Source: Sulfurimonas sp.
GTDB lineage: Bacteria; Campylobacterota; Campylobacteria; Campylobacterales; Sulfurimonadaceae
Direction: 5' to 3'
NCBI GenBank assembly: GCA_027064045.1
Contig: JAMOQK010000055.1
Span: 1-36,512 of the forward strand
DNA: 36,512 nt
In this document: one piece after another, positions 9,098-16,861 of the stretch
How the letters are laid out: each line of letters begins with the position of its first letter
Position numbering within the stretch: position 1 is the first letter of the stretch
Program-made: the position numbers and the translations under genes
The notes under the pieces: model-generated
Told to the model about the DNA's origin: nothing
The model's input: the letters and a program-made list of their open reading frames with translations, nothing else
Databases searched by the model: none

Positions 9098-9365
9098 AAG
9101 TACCTATCCAAAAAGAACACCAATTATCAGCGATAAGAAAACAGTTCTAGTGATAGGCAGATTTTTGAAGAACTAACTGGTTAATTCAAGAAAATCTAAC
9201 GACACAATAGGACTGTTTTCTTATCGCCCGTAGGGAAGCTCAAAAAAGCAACTACTGACTTCGTTAAAAACTCTTGAAGCTACCAGTAGCTCCTACAAGT
9301 TTTTGCCTTGCATTAGTCACTTTTTTGAGCTTCTGATAGTTGGTGTTCTTTTTGGATAGGTACTT
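9098..9365. repeat. 268-bp nested palindrome (MITE-like element or structured RNA)
   Basis: The gap 8999-9393 holds no gene but contains a highly ordered palindrome. Outer arms 9098-9130 and 9333-9365 pair over 33 bp with one mismatch. Inside, hairpin A pairs 9131-9148 with 9209-9226 (18 bp, one mismatch) and has inner stems 9159-9165/9191-9197 and 9170-9177/9180-9187. Hairpin B pairs 9235-9248 with 9320-9333 (14 bp, perfect) and has an inner stem AGCTAC-CA-GTAGCT at 9278-9291. Outer stem and hairpins abut, so the whole folds as a three-way junction. It carries no open frame of note. A non-autonomous transposable element is the first choice; a structured non-coding RNA or mRNA leader is possible. 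No convincing target-site duplication was found. Confidence 0.8.
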
Positions 9366-9393
9366 AAGATGGCAATAAACAACTAGGGTAAAT

Positions 9394-12300
9394 GTGCAGA
9401 TGAAATCATCAGATATTAGTAGTATTTTAAACAATAAAGATAAACTTCTAACTCAATCCTACTTTGAACTTCAAGAGTTTTTTGAAAATAAATATGGTAG
9501 AGATACTGTAGTGTTTATGGAGATTGGAACTTTTTTTGAAGTTTATGAAGTAGATAATGATGATATGCAGATAGGTAAAGCCAAAGAGATGGCTGAACTT
9601 TTAAATATACAACTTACCAAAAAAAATAAAAATATCATAGAAAACTCAGATAGAAATCCACTTTTAGCAGGTGTTCCAGCAGTTAGTTTTGAAAGATATT
9701 TAAGCCGTCTTATTCAGGAACAAAAATATACTATTATTGTGGTTAAACAAAAGGGAAATCCACCTAAAATCAGTCGTTATATATCTCAAATAGTCTCACC
9801 TGGAACAAATTTTGAGCATATAGTTGATAATGATGACAACTATATAGTTTCATTGTTGGTTGATAAATACAAAGGTATATATAATATTGGTTACTCTGCG
9901 ATAGATGTGACAACAGGAAAAACTTTTCTTTATGAAACGCATGGGACAAGTGAAGATCCAGCTTATGCACTTGATGAGGTGTTTAATCTTTTAAATATAT
10001 ATCGAACAAGTGAGATTGTTATCACTTTTTTAGATGGGATAGATGACCAAAAGCATATTATAAATTATCTTGAAATAGCAGAGCATTATCATTATAGTGT
10101 AAATAACAATAGACCTAAAATAGAGTTTCAAAATGAGCTTTTTAAAGAGGTGTATCAGATACAATCTTTACTGTCACCCATAGAGCATTTGGATTTAGAG
10201 AGAAGCCCAATGATTACAGAATCTTTGGCAATTTTGATTCATTTTGTGATAGAACATGACATCTATATAGTTCAAAAATTAAATAAACCACTCATTATAG
10301 ATAATCGCCGTTTTGTTTACCTTGGAAACAATGCTTTAGAACAGTTGGGAATCATATCAAAAGACAGAAAAGAGTTTACACTTTTGAAAATGCTTGATAA
10401 AAGTTCTACAGCGATAGGACGACGGCTTTTAAAAGAAAGATTACTAAATCCAATTATGGAAAAAGATGAACTTGAGAGGCGATATAATCTTATAGAAAAA
10501 GTCTCATCTCATACCCGTTTCCTTGATGAGACAATGAGAGGCATATACGATATAGAAAGACTTGCCCGTCGTTTGGCATTAGCAAGACTTCATCCTTTTG
10601 AGATGAACCATATATATGAATCTATGTTGAATGTAAAAGAGTTAATGCTTTATGTAAAGAAAAACAAGATTCAAAAGATACCTTTTCACATGAGTGAAGT
10701 TGATGAGTTTTTAAGAGATATAACTAAAAGTATAGATCTTGATATATCTCGTAGATTTACAAACAATACAGTTGATGAAAATTTTCTAATGGACGGTGTG
10801 GATGAGGCTATAGATACACTTGTTCATGAAAATTCTGTTATGTTAGTTGCTTTTGAAGATATTATAAATAAGATTGAAAATATGCTCATGGATAACAAGG
10901 TGGGTGGTGCAAATAAACTTGTAAATCTTGGGCTTTTGGAAAAAGAGGGATACTATATTTCTTTGAGTAAAAATAGATTTTCTCTAATAGAAAGTGAGTT
11001 TAAAAAAGATGAAGAATTTTCAAGCTTTAATGTAAAAAAACTGACAAATAGTGTAAAGATTACTTCTGAGTTTACAGATAACCTCTCAGATAAGATAATG
11101 AAAAATCGTCGAAAGATAATCTCCCTTGTAAAAGAAAGATATATAACATTGCAAGTGGTATTTGAGAGGAGATATTTATTACTTTTTGATAGAGTTATAA
11201 GTTATGTTGCAGATTTAGATGTTGGTGTTAGTTCATCTAAAGTGGCACAAGAGTATAAGCATTCAAGACCTATGATAGTTGATGTTAGAGATGATGAAAA
11301 TTTTATACAACTTATGCAACTTCGTCATCCACTCATAGAGTTACAAGAAAGAGGTGGTATCTATATACCAAATGATATTGTGATGGGAAATAGGGAGTAT
11401 ATGGATTTACCACACCCTACAACTGTGATGCTTGAGGTTGGGGTGCATGATGGACACGATATAAATGGTGTTTTGTTGTATGGTATAAATTCTAGTGGAA
11501 AAAGTTCTTTGATGAAGAGTATAGGTATAGCAGTTTTGATGGCTCAAAGTGGTTTTTTTGTGAGTGGTGCTGTTATGAAATTTTCTATATTTGATTCTCT
11601 TTTTACAAGGATAGTTTCACAAGACAATTTAGCAAAAGGTCTTTCAACTTTCGCTGTTGAGATGCTTGAGATGAAAAATATTTTTAATCGTTCCACTGTT
11701 AAATCACTTGTTTTGGGTGATGAGATAAGTCATGGTACAGAAACACTTTCAGGTGTTGCCATAGTTGCTAGTGCTATTAAAAAACTCTCAGATATAAGGT
11801 GTTTGTTCTTATTTGCTACACATCTTCATCAACTCTCAACTATGCAAGAAATTACATCTTTGGATAATGTTGTCAATCTGCATCTAAGTGTAGAGTACAA
11901 CGAAGATAAAGACACTCTTATATTTAATCGTGTTCTTCAAAGTGGAAGTGGTAGCAGTATATATGGTCTTGAGTTTGCAAAATCACTTCATATGGATAGT
12001 GAATTTTTGCAAATGGCAAACAAGATAAGAAAAAGACTTGCAAATGATTTTGATGAGTTAGAACTTTTGGTTAAAAAGAAAAAAAGTAAGTATAATAAAG
12101 AGTTATATGTAACTAAATGTGTGATTTGTGGAGCAGTTGCAGAGGATGTTCACCATATTTCTCAGCAATCTTTAGCTGATAAAGCTGGTTTTATAGGGCA
12201 TTTTCATCAAGACAATAAACATAATCTTGTACCATTATGTAAAGAACATCATAAGCAGATACACGATGGAAAAATCAGAGTAGATGGTTTTGTGATGACC

Positions 12301-12411
12301 TCAAAAGGGCTTGAGTTAAAATTTGAAGAGCAGATGAGTAAGCCTAAAAAAGTTGAAGTAAAAGAGCCAGAGATAAACGAGAGTAAAAAGATACTTTTAG
12401 ATGATTGGTGA
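9394..12411 (+). CDS. mutS7: MutS7-type mismatch-binding ATPase with C-terminal HNH nuclease domain
   Basis: A 1005-residue MutS homologue. The N-terminal mismatch-recognition domain has the Phe-x-Glu motif (IGTFFEVYE, Phe47 and Glu49). Connector, core and lever regions follow. The ATPase has Walker A ([13 protein letters not shown], ~697), an acidic Walker B-type strand ([11 protein letters not shown]) and the conserved ATHLHQL. Unlike ordinary MutS, residues ~905-965 form an HNH nuclease: CVIC, then VHHIS, then [17 protein letters not shown], with two Cys pairs for a structural zinc. This architecture is that of the MutS7 family, known from epsilonproteobacteria, giant viruses and octocoral mitochondria, where mismatch binding and nicking may sit in one polypeptide. 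The start is GTG 9394 or ATG 9400; the ribosome site is weak either way. No mutL-like gene is nearby. Confidence 0.93.
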   Translation: MQMKSSDISSILNNKDKLLTQSYFELQEFFENKYGRDTVVFMEIGTFFEVYEVDNDDMQIGKAKEMAELLNIQLTKKNKNIIENSDRNPLLAGVPAVSFERYLSRLIQEQKYTIIVVKQKGNPPKISRYISQIVSPGTNFEHIVDNDDNYIVSLLVDKYKGIYNIGYSAIDVTTGKTFLYETHGTSEDPAYALDEVFNLLNIYRTSEIVITFLDGIDDQKHIINYLEIAEHYHYSVNNNRPKIEFQNELFKEVYQIQSLLSPIEHLDLERSPMITESLAILIHFVIEHDIYIVQKLNKPLIIDNRRFVYLGNNALEQLGIISKDRKEFTLLKMLDKSSTAIGRRLLKERLLNPIMEKDELERRYNLIEKVSSHTRFLDETMRGIYDIERLARRLALARLHPFEMNHIYESMLNVKELMLYVKKNKIQKIPFHMSEVDEFLRDITKSIDLDISRRFTNNTVDENFLMDGVDEAIDTLVHENSVMLVAFEDIINKIENMLMDNKVGGANKLVNLGLLEKEGYYISLSKNRFSLIESEFKKDEEFSSFNVKKLTNSVKITSEFTDNLSDKIMKNRRKIISLVKERYITLQVVFERRYLLLFDRVISYVADLDVGVSSSKVAQEYKHSRPMIVDVRDDENFIQLMQLRHPLIELQERGGIYIPNDIVMGNREYMDLPHPTTVMLEVGVHDGHDINGVLLYGINSSGKSSLMKSIGIAVLMAQSGFFVSGAVMKFSIFDSLFTRIVSQDNLAKGLSTFAVEMLEMKNIFNRSTVKSLVLGDEISHGTETLSGVAIVASAIKKLSDIRCLFLFATHLHQLSTMQEITSLDNVVNLHLSVEYNEDKDTLIFNRVLQSGSGSSIYGLEFAKSLHMDSEFLQMANKIRKRLANDFDELELLVKKKKSKYNKELYVTKCVICGAVAEDVHHISQQSLADKAGFIGHFHQDNKHNLVPLCKEHHKQIHDGKIRVDGFVMTSKGLELKFEEQMSKPKKVEVKEPEINESKKILLDDW

Positions 12412-12415
12412 TTTT

Positions 12416-12745
12416 TTACTCACAACCTGAAGCACTAATCATCTGAGCATAGTTAGGTGTGCCTTTTTTACCTATGAAAGTATATGTGCCTATACTTAGA
12501 GTATAGTTTGAGGCATTTACATCCACATCTTTACATTTAACAGTTTTGTTTTGTTTAAATTTTAGTACAACTGCTAACATCTTTTCTTGTTGCGTTGCTG
12601 TGTATGAGTTATAAGCTACTGCCCCTAAAATAATGGCTAAGGTTATACCTGTCGCTACGATTTTTTGTTGTTTTGTAAGTTCTGTAAAGTAGTGCAGGGT
12701 GAGAAAAAACAGCCCTGTTACAATAAGCCCTGCCAAATATGCCAT
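12416..12745 (-). CDS. Small two-helix membrane protein of unknown function
   Basis: I do not recognise this protein of about 109 residues. Two hydrophobic helices are clear (AYLAGLIVTGLFFLTLHYF and IVATGITLAIILGAVAY), separated by a short charged loop (TELTKQQK). A ~60-residue C-terminal part has one Cys in VKCKDV and one in SGCE, possibly a disulfide if periplasmic. I prefer ATG 12745, which begins one base after the murC stop with AGAGG inside the murC end; a GTG four codons upstream is the alternative. It is the last gene of the murC operon and converges on mutS7 with only 4 bases between stops. Confidence 0.7.
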   Translation of the reverse strand: MAYLAGLIVTGLFFLTLHYFTELTKQQKIVATGITLAIILGAVAYNSYTATQQEKMLAVVLKFKQNKTVKCKDVDVNASNYTLSIGTYTFIGKKGTPNYAQMISASGCE

Positions 12746-12746
12746 T

Positions 12747-14060
12747 TTAGCTAACACCTCTTATCTGGTAAGTTATGTCTCCAGCACCAAAACCGATGAT
12801 TAGACCTTTGTCAAGTACTTTTAAATCCTCTTTATCTTTTACGATTGTTATGGTGTTATTTGCTCTTTTTATATTGTCTGCCATAGTTAGATTGTATCTT
12901 TTGAATTTTTCTTTAAAGTCTATCTCTCTTGGTGCTTCACCTGCTGACCAAACTGGAAGGATGATTAACTCTTGCGCCCCTTCAAAACATTTTATAAACT
13001 CGTCAAGATTGTCAATAGTACGGGAGTATTTATGTGGTTGCCAGATGGCTGTAATCTTATCAAAACCTTTTAGTGTTGCATACTCTTTAACAGATTCAAA
13101 AGTGGCTTTTATCTCTGTTGGATGGTGTCCGTAGTCATCTATAATTACACTGTTCTCTTCAGCCCCAACTATATCAAATCGTTTTTTGATACCTTTAAAA
13201 GTTAGTAGATTTTCTCTTATAGTATTTATATCCATAGATTCATGAGCGGCTAAAACAGCTAAAGCGGCATCTATGGCTATATGTTTACCAAATCCCCAAA
13301 CATCAAAACTACCAAAACCTTTTAGAGTAAATCTTGTGTGTGGTTCGTTGTTTATGAGTATAAATTCTATATTTGTTATATCTTTGCTTGGGTAGAGCCA
13401 ATGAGCATTGATCTCATCTTTTAAAGTTGCTAAAAATGGGTCTTCAGCGTTTAAAACTTTACAAGGAGCAGATTTTATAAATGATTTATATGAATCATAA
13501 AAAAGTTCATAATTATAATCGTAGTATTCCATATGTTCAGGTTCAGCATTTATAACAATGGCACAATGTGGGTTGGAGTTTAAGAAACTTCCATCACTCT
13601 CATCTGCTTCAAAAAGCATTGTATCTGTTGTTTCATCATATCTTACATTTGAACCAAAAGCTTTTGACTCAGCACCAATTATAGCAGAACCTTGCATGAT
13701 GGAAGTTAGTATAGCAGTTGTTGTGCTTTTTCCATGCGCTCCTGCAACTGAGTAAACTTTTCTATCCATAAGTATTTTTGTGAGTGCTTCTCTTCTGGCT
13801 AAGACCTCTATCCCTTTTTCTTTAGCTTGGATTATTTCTGGATTGTCTGGGCGGATGATAGCAGAGTGAATTAGTAAATCTTGATTTGTTATAGCACTCT
13901 TGGCATGTGGAACTGTTACTTTTATCCCCAAATCACGGAGTTTTTTTGTGATGATTGTATCTGAGATGTCAGAGCCTGTAACCTCATGACCTTTAAAGTG
14001 CATGTATTGAGCTAATCCTGAGATACCTATACCACCAATTCCTATAAAATGAACTTTCAT
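12747..14060 (-). CDS. murC: UDP-N-acetylmuramate--L-alanine ligase MurC
   Basis: Cytoplasmic peptidoglycan enzyme that adds L-alanine to UDP-MurNAc with ATP. 437 residues, somewhat shorter than the E. coli enzyme. The N-terminal Rossmann motif is HFIGIGGIGISGLA, the ATP loop of Mur ligases is AGAHGKSTTTA (~106-116), the central domain has FEADESDGSF and NAEPEHMEYY, and the C-terminal domain has DDYGHHPTEI and WQPHKYSRT. GGAG lies six bases before the ATG. It is followed by a one-base-spaced small gene and preceded by the unknown 14064 gene, so the set is probably cotranscribed from the aminotransferase promoter. One copy of the CCACATGCCA 10-mer encodes PHAK near residue 51. Confidence 0.97.
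   Translation of the reverse strand: MKVHFIGIGGIGISGLAQYMHFKGHEVTGSDISDTIITKKLRDLGIKVTVPHAKSAITNQDLLIHSAIIRPDNPEIIQAKEKGIEVLARREALTKILMDRKVYSVAGAHGKSTTTAILTSIMQGSAIIGAESKAFGSNVRYDETTDTMLFEADESDGSFLNSNPHCAIVINAEPEHMEYYDYNYELFYDSYKSFIKSAPCKVLNAEDPFLATLKDEINAHWLYPSKDITNIEFILINNEPHTRFTLKGFGSFDVWGFGKHIAIDAALAVLAAHESMDINTIRENLLTFKGIKKRFDIVGAEENSVIIDDYGHHPTEIKATFESVKEYATLKGFDKITAIWQPHKYSRTIDNLDEFIKCFEGAQELIILPVWSAGEAPREIDFKEKFKRYNLTMADNIKRANNTITIVKDKEDLKVLDKGLIIGFGAGDITYQIRGVS
13911..13920 (-). repeat. CCACATGCCA 10-mer, lone copy inside murC
   Basis: Reads TTCCACATGCCAAG on the minus strand and encodes Pro-His-Ala-Lys. It is one of 13 exact copies in the window. Confidence 0.8.
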
Positions 14061-14063
14061 ATA

Positions 14064-14567
14064 TTACTCCACATCGCTTTTAAGGTTATCTAGCAATTTT
14101 TGTGCCTCATCTTTAAAATGGCTTATGTAAAATGTACCAGCCTTTTGTGTGGCATCAATATCGGCTATATTTTGTAAAAAATCATCAAGTGAAAGTTTTT
14201 CTTGAGAGGCAATATGGTGAAATTTTAGAGCATCTGAGAACTTTTTATCATTGCTAAGTCCACTTAAAACTTCAAAAAGAGCAGAAGCATCTTGGATTTT
14301 TCCTGCAGAGTAATGCTCTATGGCATACTCATACAAAGCTCTTAGAGTTGCAAAGTCCTGTATTTCAGTCATATCCATAACTCTATGAGATTCTAGTGTA
14401 TCTGTGAGTTTTTCAAGTGCTAAATCCAAGATATTTGCATAAAAACCATGAAGTGTTTCCTCATCGAAGATATCGTGTGCTTCTTGTTCTAGTACATACA
14501 AAGACGCTATGTCAGAGTTTTGTTGTGCTTTTAATACTTTTGTTTTTAAATCTTCCACTTTACTCAC
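14064..14567 (-). CDS. Unknown all-helical protein between aminotransferase and murC
   Basis: I do not recognise a domain in these 167 residues. The protein is acidic, appears all-helical, has no signal or membrane segment and no cysteine. The stretch around ALYEYAIEHYSAGKIQDASAL has the spacing of a single TPR-like helical pair. The start is GTG 14567, preceded by AAGGAG at good spacing; it overlaps the aminotransferase end by 8 bases, and its stop is 3 bases before murC begins. The tight packing points to cotranscription, but gives no function. Confidence 0.75.
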   Translation of the reverse strand: MSKVEDLKTKVLKAQQNSDIASLYVLEQEAHDIFDEETLHGFYANILDLALEKLTDTLESHRVMDMTEIQDFATLRALYEYAIEHYSAGKIQDASALFEVLSGLSNDKKFSDALKFHHIASQEKLSLDDFLQNIADIDATQKAGTFYISHFKDEAQKLLDNLKSDVE

Positions 14568-15699
14568 CTAAACACTCCTTTATTCTCATGAGGGCATCTC
14601 TTGTTTTTTGTTCATTTTCAACCAAAGCGATTCTTATAAAATCTTTGCCAGGATTTTGTCCATCTTCATCCTCTCTTGCCAAAAATTCCCCTGGAAGTAC
14701 TTTTACATTATACATCTCATAAAGTTTTTTTGTAAAGTTTATGGCATGTGGGATTTTTAGCCAGATATAAAATGTGGCATGTGGAATCTCAATACCTAAA
14801 ATCTCTTTTGCTATAATGAAGTTATTTTTATAAATCTCTCTTGATTTTGCTACATGCTGCTCATCCAGCCAAGCAACACTTGCTGCACTTTGAAGTGGAA
14901 GAGGGGAAGCACAACCAACATAAGTTCTATACTTCATATACTCTTTAAGTATCTTCTCATCTCCAGCTATAAAACCATTTCTAAGTCCTGGTGCAGAACT
15001 TCTTTTTGAGATGGAGTTTATAACCAGCATATTTTTAAAATTTTTATTTCCCACATGCCAAGATGCTTCTAGTAAAGAGGGGATGGGTTTGTCGGTGTAA
15101 ATTTCACTGTAACACTCATCATTTAAAAGTACGAAGTTATGTTTTAGTGCTAACTTAACCCACATGCCAAGCTCATCAAGAGTTAAAACAGATGAGGTTG
15201 GATTGTTTGGAAAGTTTAGTATCACTAAATCACAACGGCTCAATTTATCTTCATCTATAACAGGTTTAAAATTGTTTTGTTCATCTAAATTTATATATAT
15301 AGTTTTTGCACGACTTGCAATAGCAGCACCCTCATAAATCTGATAAAATGGGTTTGTGAAAGCTATGGTCGGTTTAATTATGTCAAAAAGTAAAAATTGT
15401 GGAAAGTTAAAAAGCACTTCGCGAGTACCAAAAGTTGGTATGATTTGCTCATCACTTAAACTTATGTTGAAGCGTTTTTTAAAAAATTTTCTTTGAGCCT
15501 CTCTTAATGTTGGCTCACCTGATGTTTTTGGATATTTTTTTAGTAATTTTGTAGAGTTTTTTAACTCATCTTGTATAAACGATGGTGTTTCAAATTGAGG
15601 TTCACCAATAGTTAAAGCAGAGGGTACATAATCGGGATTTGGTATAATATCTTTGAGTAAATTGTTTAATTTTTCAAACGGATATGGTTCAAAATTCAT
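14560..15699 (-). CDS. PLP-dependent class I/II aminotransferase
   Basis: A 379-residue fold-type I aminotransferase. The central PLP motifs are LVILNFPNNPTSS, then LLNDECYSEIY (the Asp that contacts the pyridine ring and the following Tyr) and VINSISKRSSAPGLRNG (the lysine forming the Schiff base, in SISKRS). The C-terminal substrate motif is FIRIALVE. It resembles the aspartate/succinyldiaminopimelate group, but substrate is not determined from sequence; being next to murC makes a role in peptidoglycan precursors possible. I place the start at ATG 15699 (MNFEPYPFEK) rather than the TTG at 15729, because a -10 box overlaps that TTG. The ribosome site is weak. Four copies of CCACATGCCA lie in this gene, the highest density in the window. 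Confidence 0.9.
   Translation of the reverse strand: MNFEPYPFEKLNNLLKDIIPNPDYVPSALTIGEPQFETPSFIQDELKNSTKLLKKYPKTSGEPTLREAQRKFFKKRFNISLSDEQIIPTFGTREVLFNFPQFLLFDIIKPTIAFTNPFYQIYEGAAIASRAKTIYINLDEQNNFKPVIDEDKLSRCDLVILNFPNNPTSSVLTLDELGMWVKLALKHNFVLLNDECYSEIYTDKPIPSLLEASWHVGNKNFKNMLVINSISKRSSAPGLRNGFIAGDEKILKEYMKYRTYVGCASPLPLQSAASVAWLDEQHVAKSREIYKNNFIIAKEILGIEIPHATFYIWLKIPHAINFTKKLYEMYNVKVLPGEFLAREDEDGQNPGKDFIRIALVENEQKTRDALMRIKECLGE
14742..14751 (-). repeat. CCACATGCCA 10-mer in aminotransferase gene, copy 1
   Basis: Reads CCCACATGCCATAA on the minus strand; encodes Pro-His-Ala. Confidence 0.8.
14775..14784 (-). repeat. CCACATGCCA 10-mer in aminotransferase gene, copy 2
   Basis: Reads TTCCACATGCCACA on the minus strand, 33 bases from the previous copy in the same frame; encodes Pro-His-Ala. 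Confidence 0.8.
15051..15060 (+). repeat. CCACATGCCA 10-mer in aminotransferase gene, copy 3
   Basis: Reads CCCACATGCCAAGA on the plus strand, so antisense to the gene; the coding strand gives Trp-His-Val. Confidence 0.8.
15160..15169 (+). repeat. CCACATGCCA 10-mer in aminotransferase gene, copy 4
   Basis: Reads CCCACATGCCAAGC on the plus strand, antisense to the gene and in another frame; the coding strand gives Gly-Met-Trp. Confidence 0.8.
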
Positions 15700-15728
15700 G
15701 TTTTTTTTCACTTTATTAATTTGATGCA

Positions 15729-15734
15729 ATTATA
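15729..15734 (-). promoter_or_regulatory. -10 box TATAAT for the aminotransferase-murC operon
   Basis: The minus strand reads AGATATAATTGC, 29 bases before the ATG at 15699. The same AGATATAAT form precedes several other genes here. No -35 was found, as is usual in this phylum. Confidence 0.55.
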
Positions 15735-15747
15735 TCTAAAAATCAAT

Positions 15748-16827
15748 TTATATATTTTCTTTTTTGTATTCCAAATCACCTGCAACAGCTTCTTTGTCAT
15801 TTATGATTTTTTCTATCTGTTTTTTAACTCTATCGTAGCGATATTGCTCTTTAAAACCTATGATTCTACCACCTGCAGCATTTGGATGTCCACCACCATT
15901 TGCCCACTCTTTTGAGATTTGAGCCACACTTACTTTATTGTTTGCTCTTAGACTCATTGTTCCTCTGTAGCTTACATCTACTATGAAATCATATTCAGGG
16001 TATGCAGTTAAAAAGCCATTGCCGATAATAGAGGTATTTCCAACTCCGTAGCTAAGATAACCTCTATACCCTTTATAGTATATTGTTTTTTCTTTTCTAG
16101 CTTTGCCTAATAGTTCAACAACATATTTAGTAGCTAAATTATCAAGTGTATTGTTTTTATCATTCATAAAAAAAGATTTTTTAAGCGAGTGGATTTTGTC
16201 ATCTAACAAAATAGGTGCATTTTCTTTACCTAAGAGTTTAGTGGCTTCAAGTAGTAGTGAAAGTTTGTATTTTGTATCTTCTTTAGCGAACATAACACGG
16301 TTTAGTTCTCGTGTTTCATTTACAAGTCTCATACAAACTTTACCATATTCAAAGTTGGCAACTTCCTCTTGTTTCCATAAGTCAACAGCATTTACCACAT
16401 CTACAAAAGCTTCCATCCAAGTTGGTTCATCAAACTCAAAATGTTCTTTTACATAATCATAAGTGATTTTTGTTGCACATCTCGTTGTGTCAAGGTAATA
16501 CCATTCATATTTATTAGCACTGTCTTCACCACTTCCATGGTGATCAAGTAAAGTTATCTTAATATCTTTTTTGTTTTCATTTAAGTTATTTACTTCAGAG
16601 TTTAACCATCTTGATTCATCAGCAGTTAAGTTCAAATCTGTGATAAGTATAAGAGCATTATCACTACTTTTTTTTATGTTTTCTAAAATCATCTCTAATT
16701 TTTGTCTGACTTCTGCACCATAATTAGCATTATAATTAAATATCTTATATGGTGTAAATTTCATTATAAGTTGGCAACTATATCCATCTAGGTCGATGTG
16801 TGATAGATGGTAGATTGTTCTGTTCAT
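15748..16827 (-). CDS. DHH/DHHA1-family phosphoesterase
   Basis: A 359-residue cytoplasmic phosphoesterase. The N-terminal DHH domain shows the metal-binding motifs SHIDLDGYSCQ, ITDLNLT and LLDHHGSGED. The C-terminal DHHA1 domain ends with the glycine-rich substrate motif GGGHPNAAGGRI (~325). This is the NrnA/oligoribonuclease-like or RecJ-like superfamily layout; the short length fits the NrnA-like group rather than RecJ. A likely role is degradation of short oligonucleotides or a cyclic/linear dinucleotide, but the substrate cannot be read from sequence. AAAGGA precedes the ATG. It lies 34 bases after flhA on the same strand and may be cotranscribed with it. Confidence 0.9.
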   Translation of the reverse strand: MNRTIYHLSHIDLDGYSCQLIMKFTPYKIFNYNANYGAEVRQKLEMILENIKKSSDNALILITDLNLTADESRWLNSEVNNLNENKKDIKITLLDHHGSGEDSANKYEWYYLDTTRCATKITYDYVKEHFEFDEPTWMEAFVDVVNAVDLWKQEEVANFEYGKVCMRLVNETRELNRVMFAKEDTKYKLSLLLEATKLLGKENAPILLDDKIHSLKKSFFMNDKNNTLDNLATKYVVELLGKARKEKTIYYKGYRGYLSYGVGNTSIIGNGFLTAYPEYDFIVDVSYRGTMSLRANNKVSVAQISKEWANGGGHPNAAGGRIIGFKEQYRYDRVKKQIEKIINDKEAVAGDLEYKKENI

Positions 16828-16861
16828 TTTTTTCCTTTTTTTATGTTAATGTTTTTACTTG

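Noticed and set aside
9098..9365. The palindrome as a tRNA, an integron attC site or a retron.
   Set aside because: No tRNA cloverleaf or CCA end, no attC core sites with an integrase, and no reverse transcriptase within the window.
12775..13134. A plus-strand open frame of 119 codons under murC.
   Set aside because: MurC is unambiguous on the minus strand across this stretch, and the antisense frame has no ribosome site or family resemblance.
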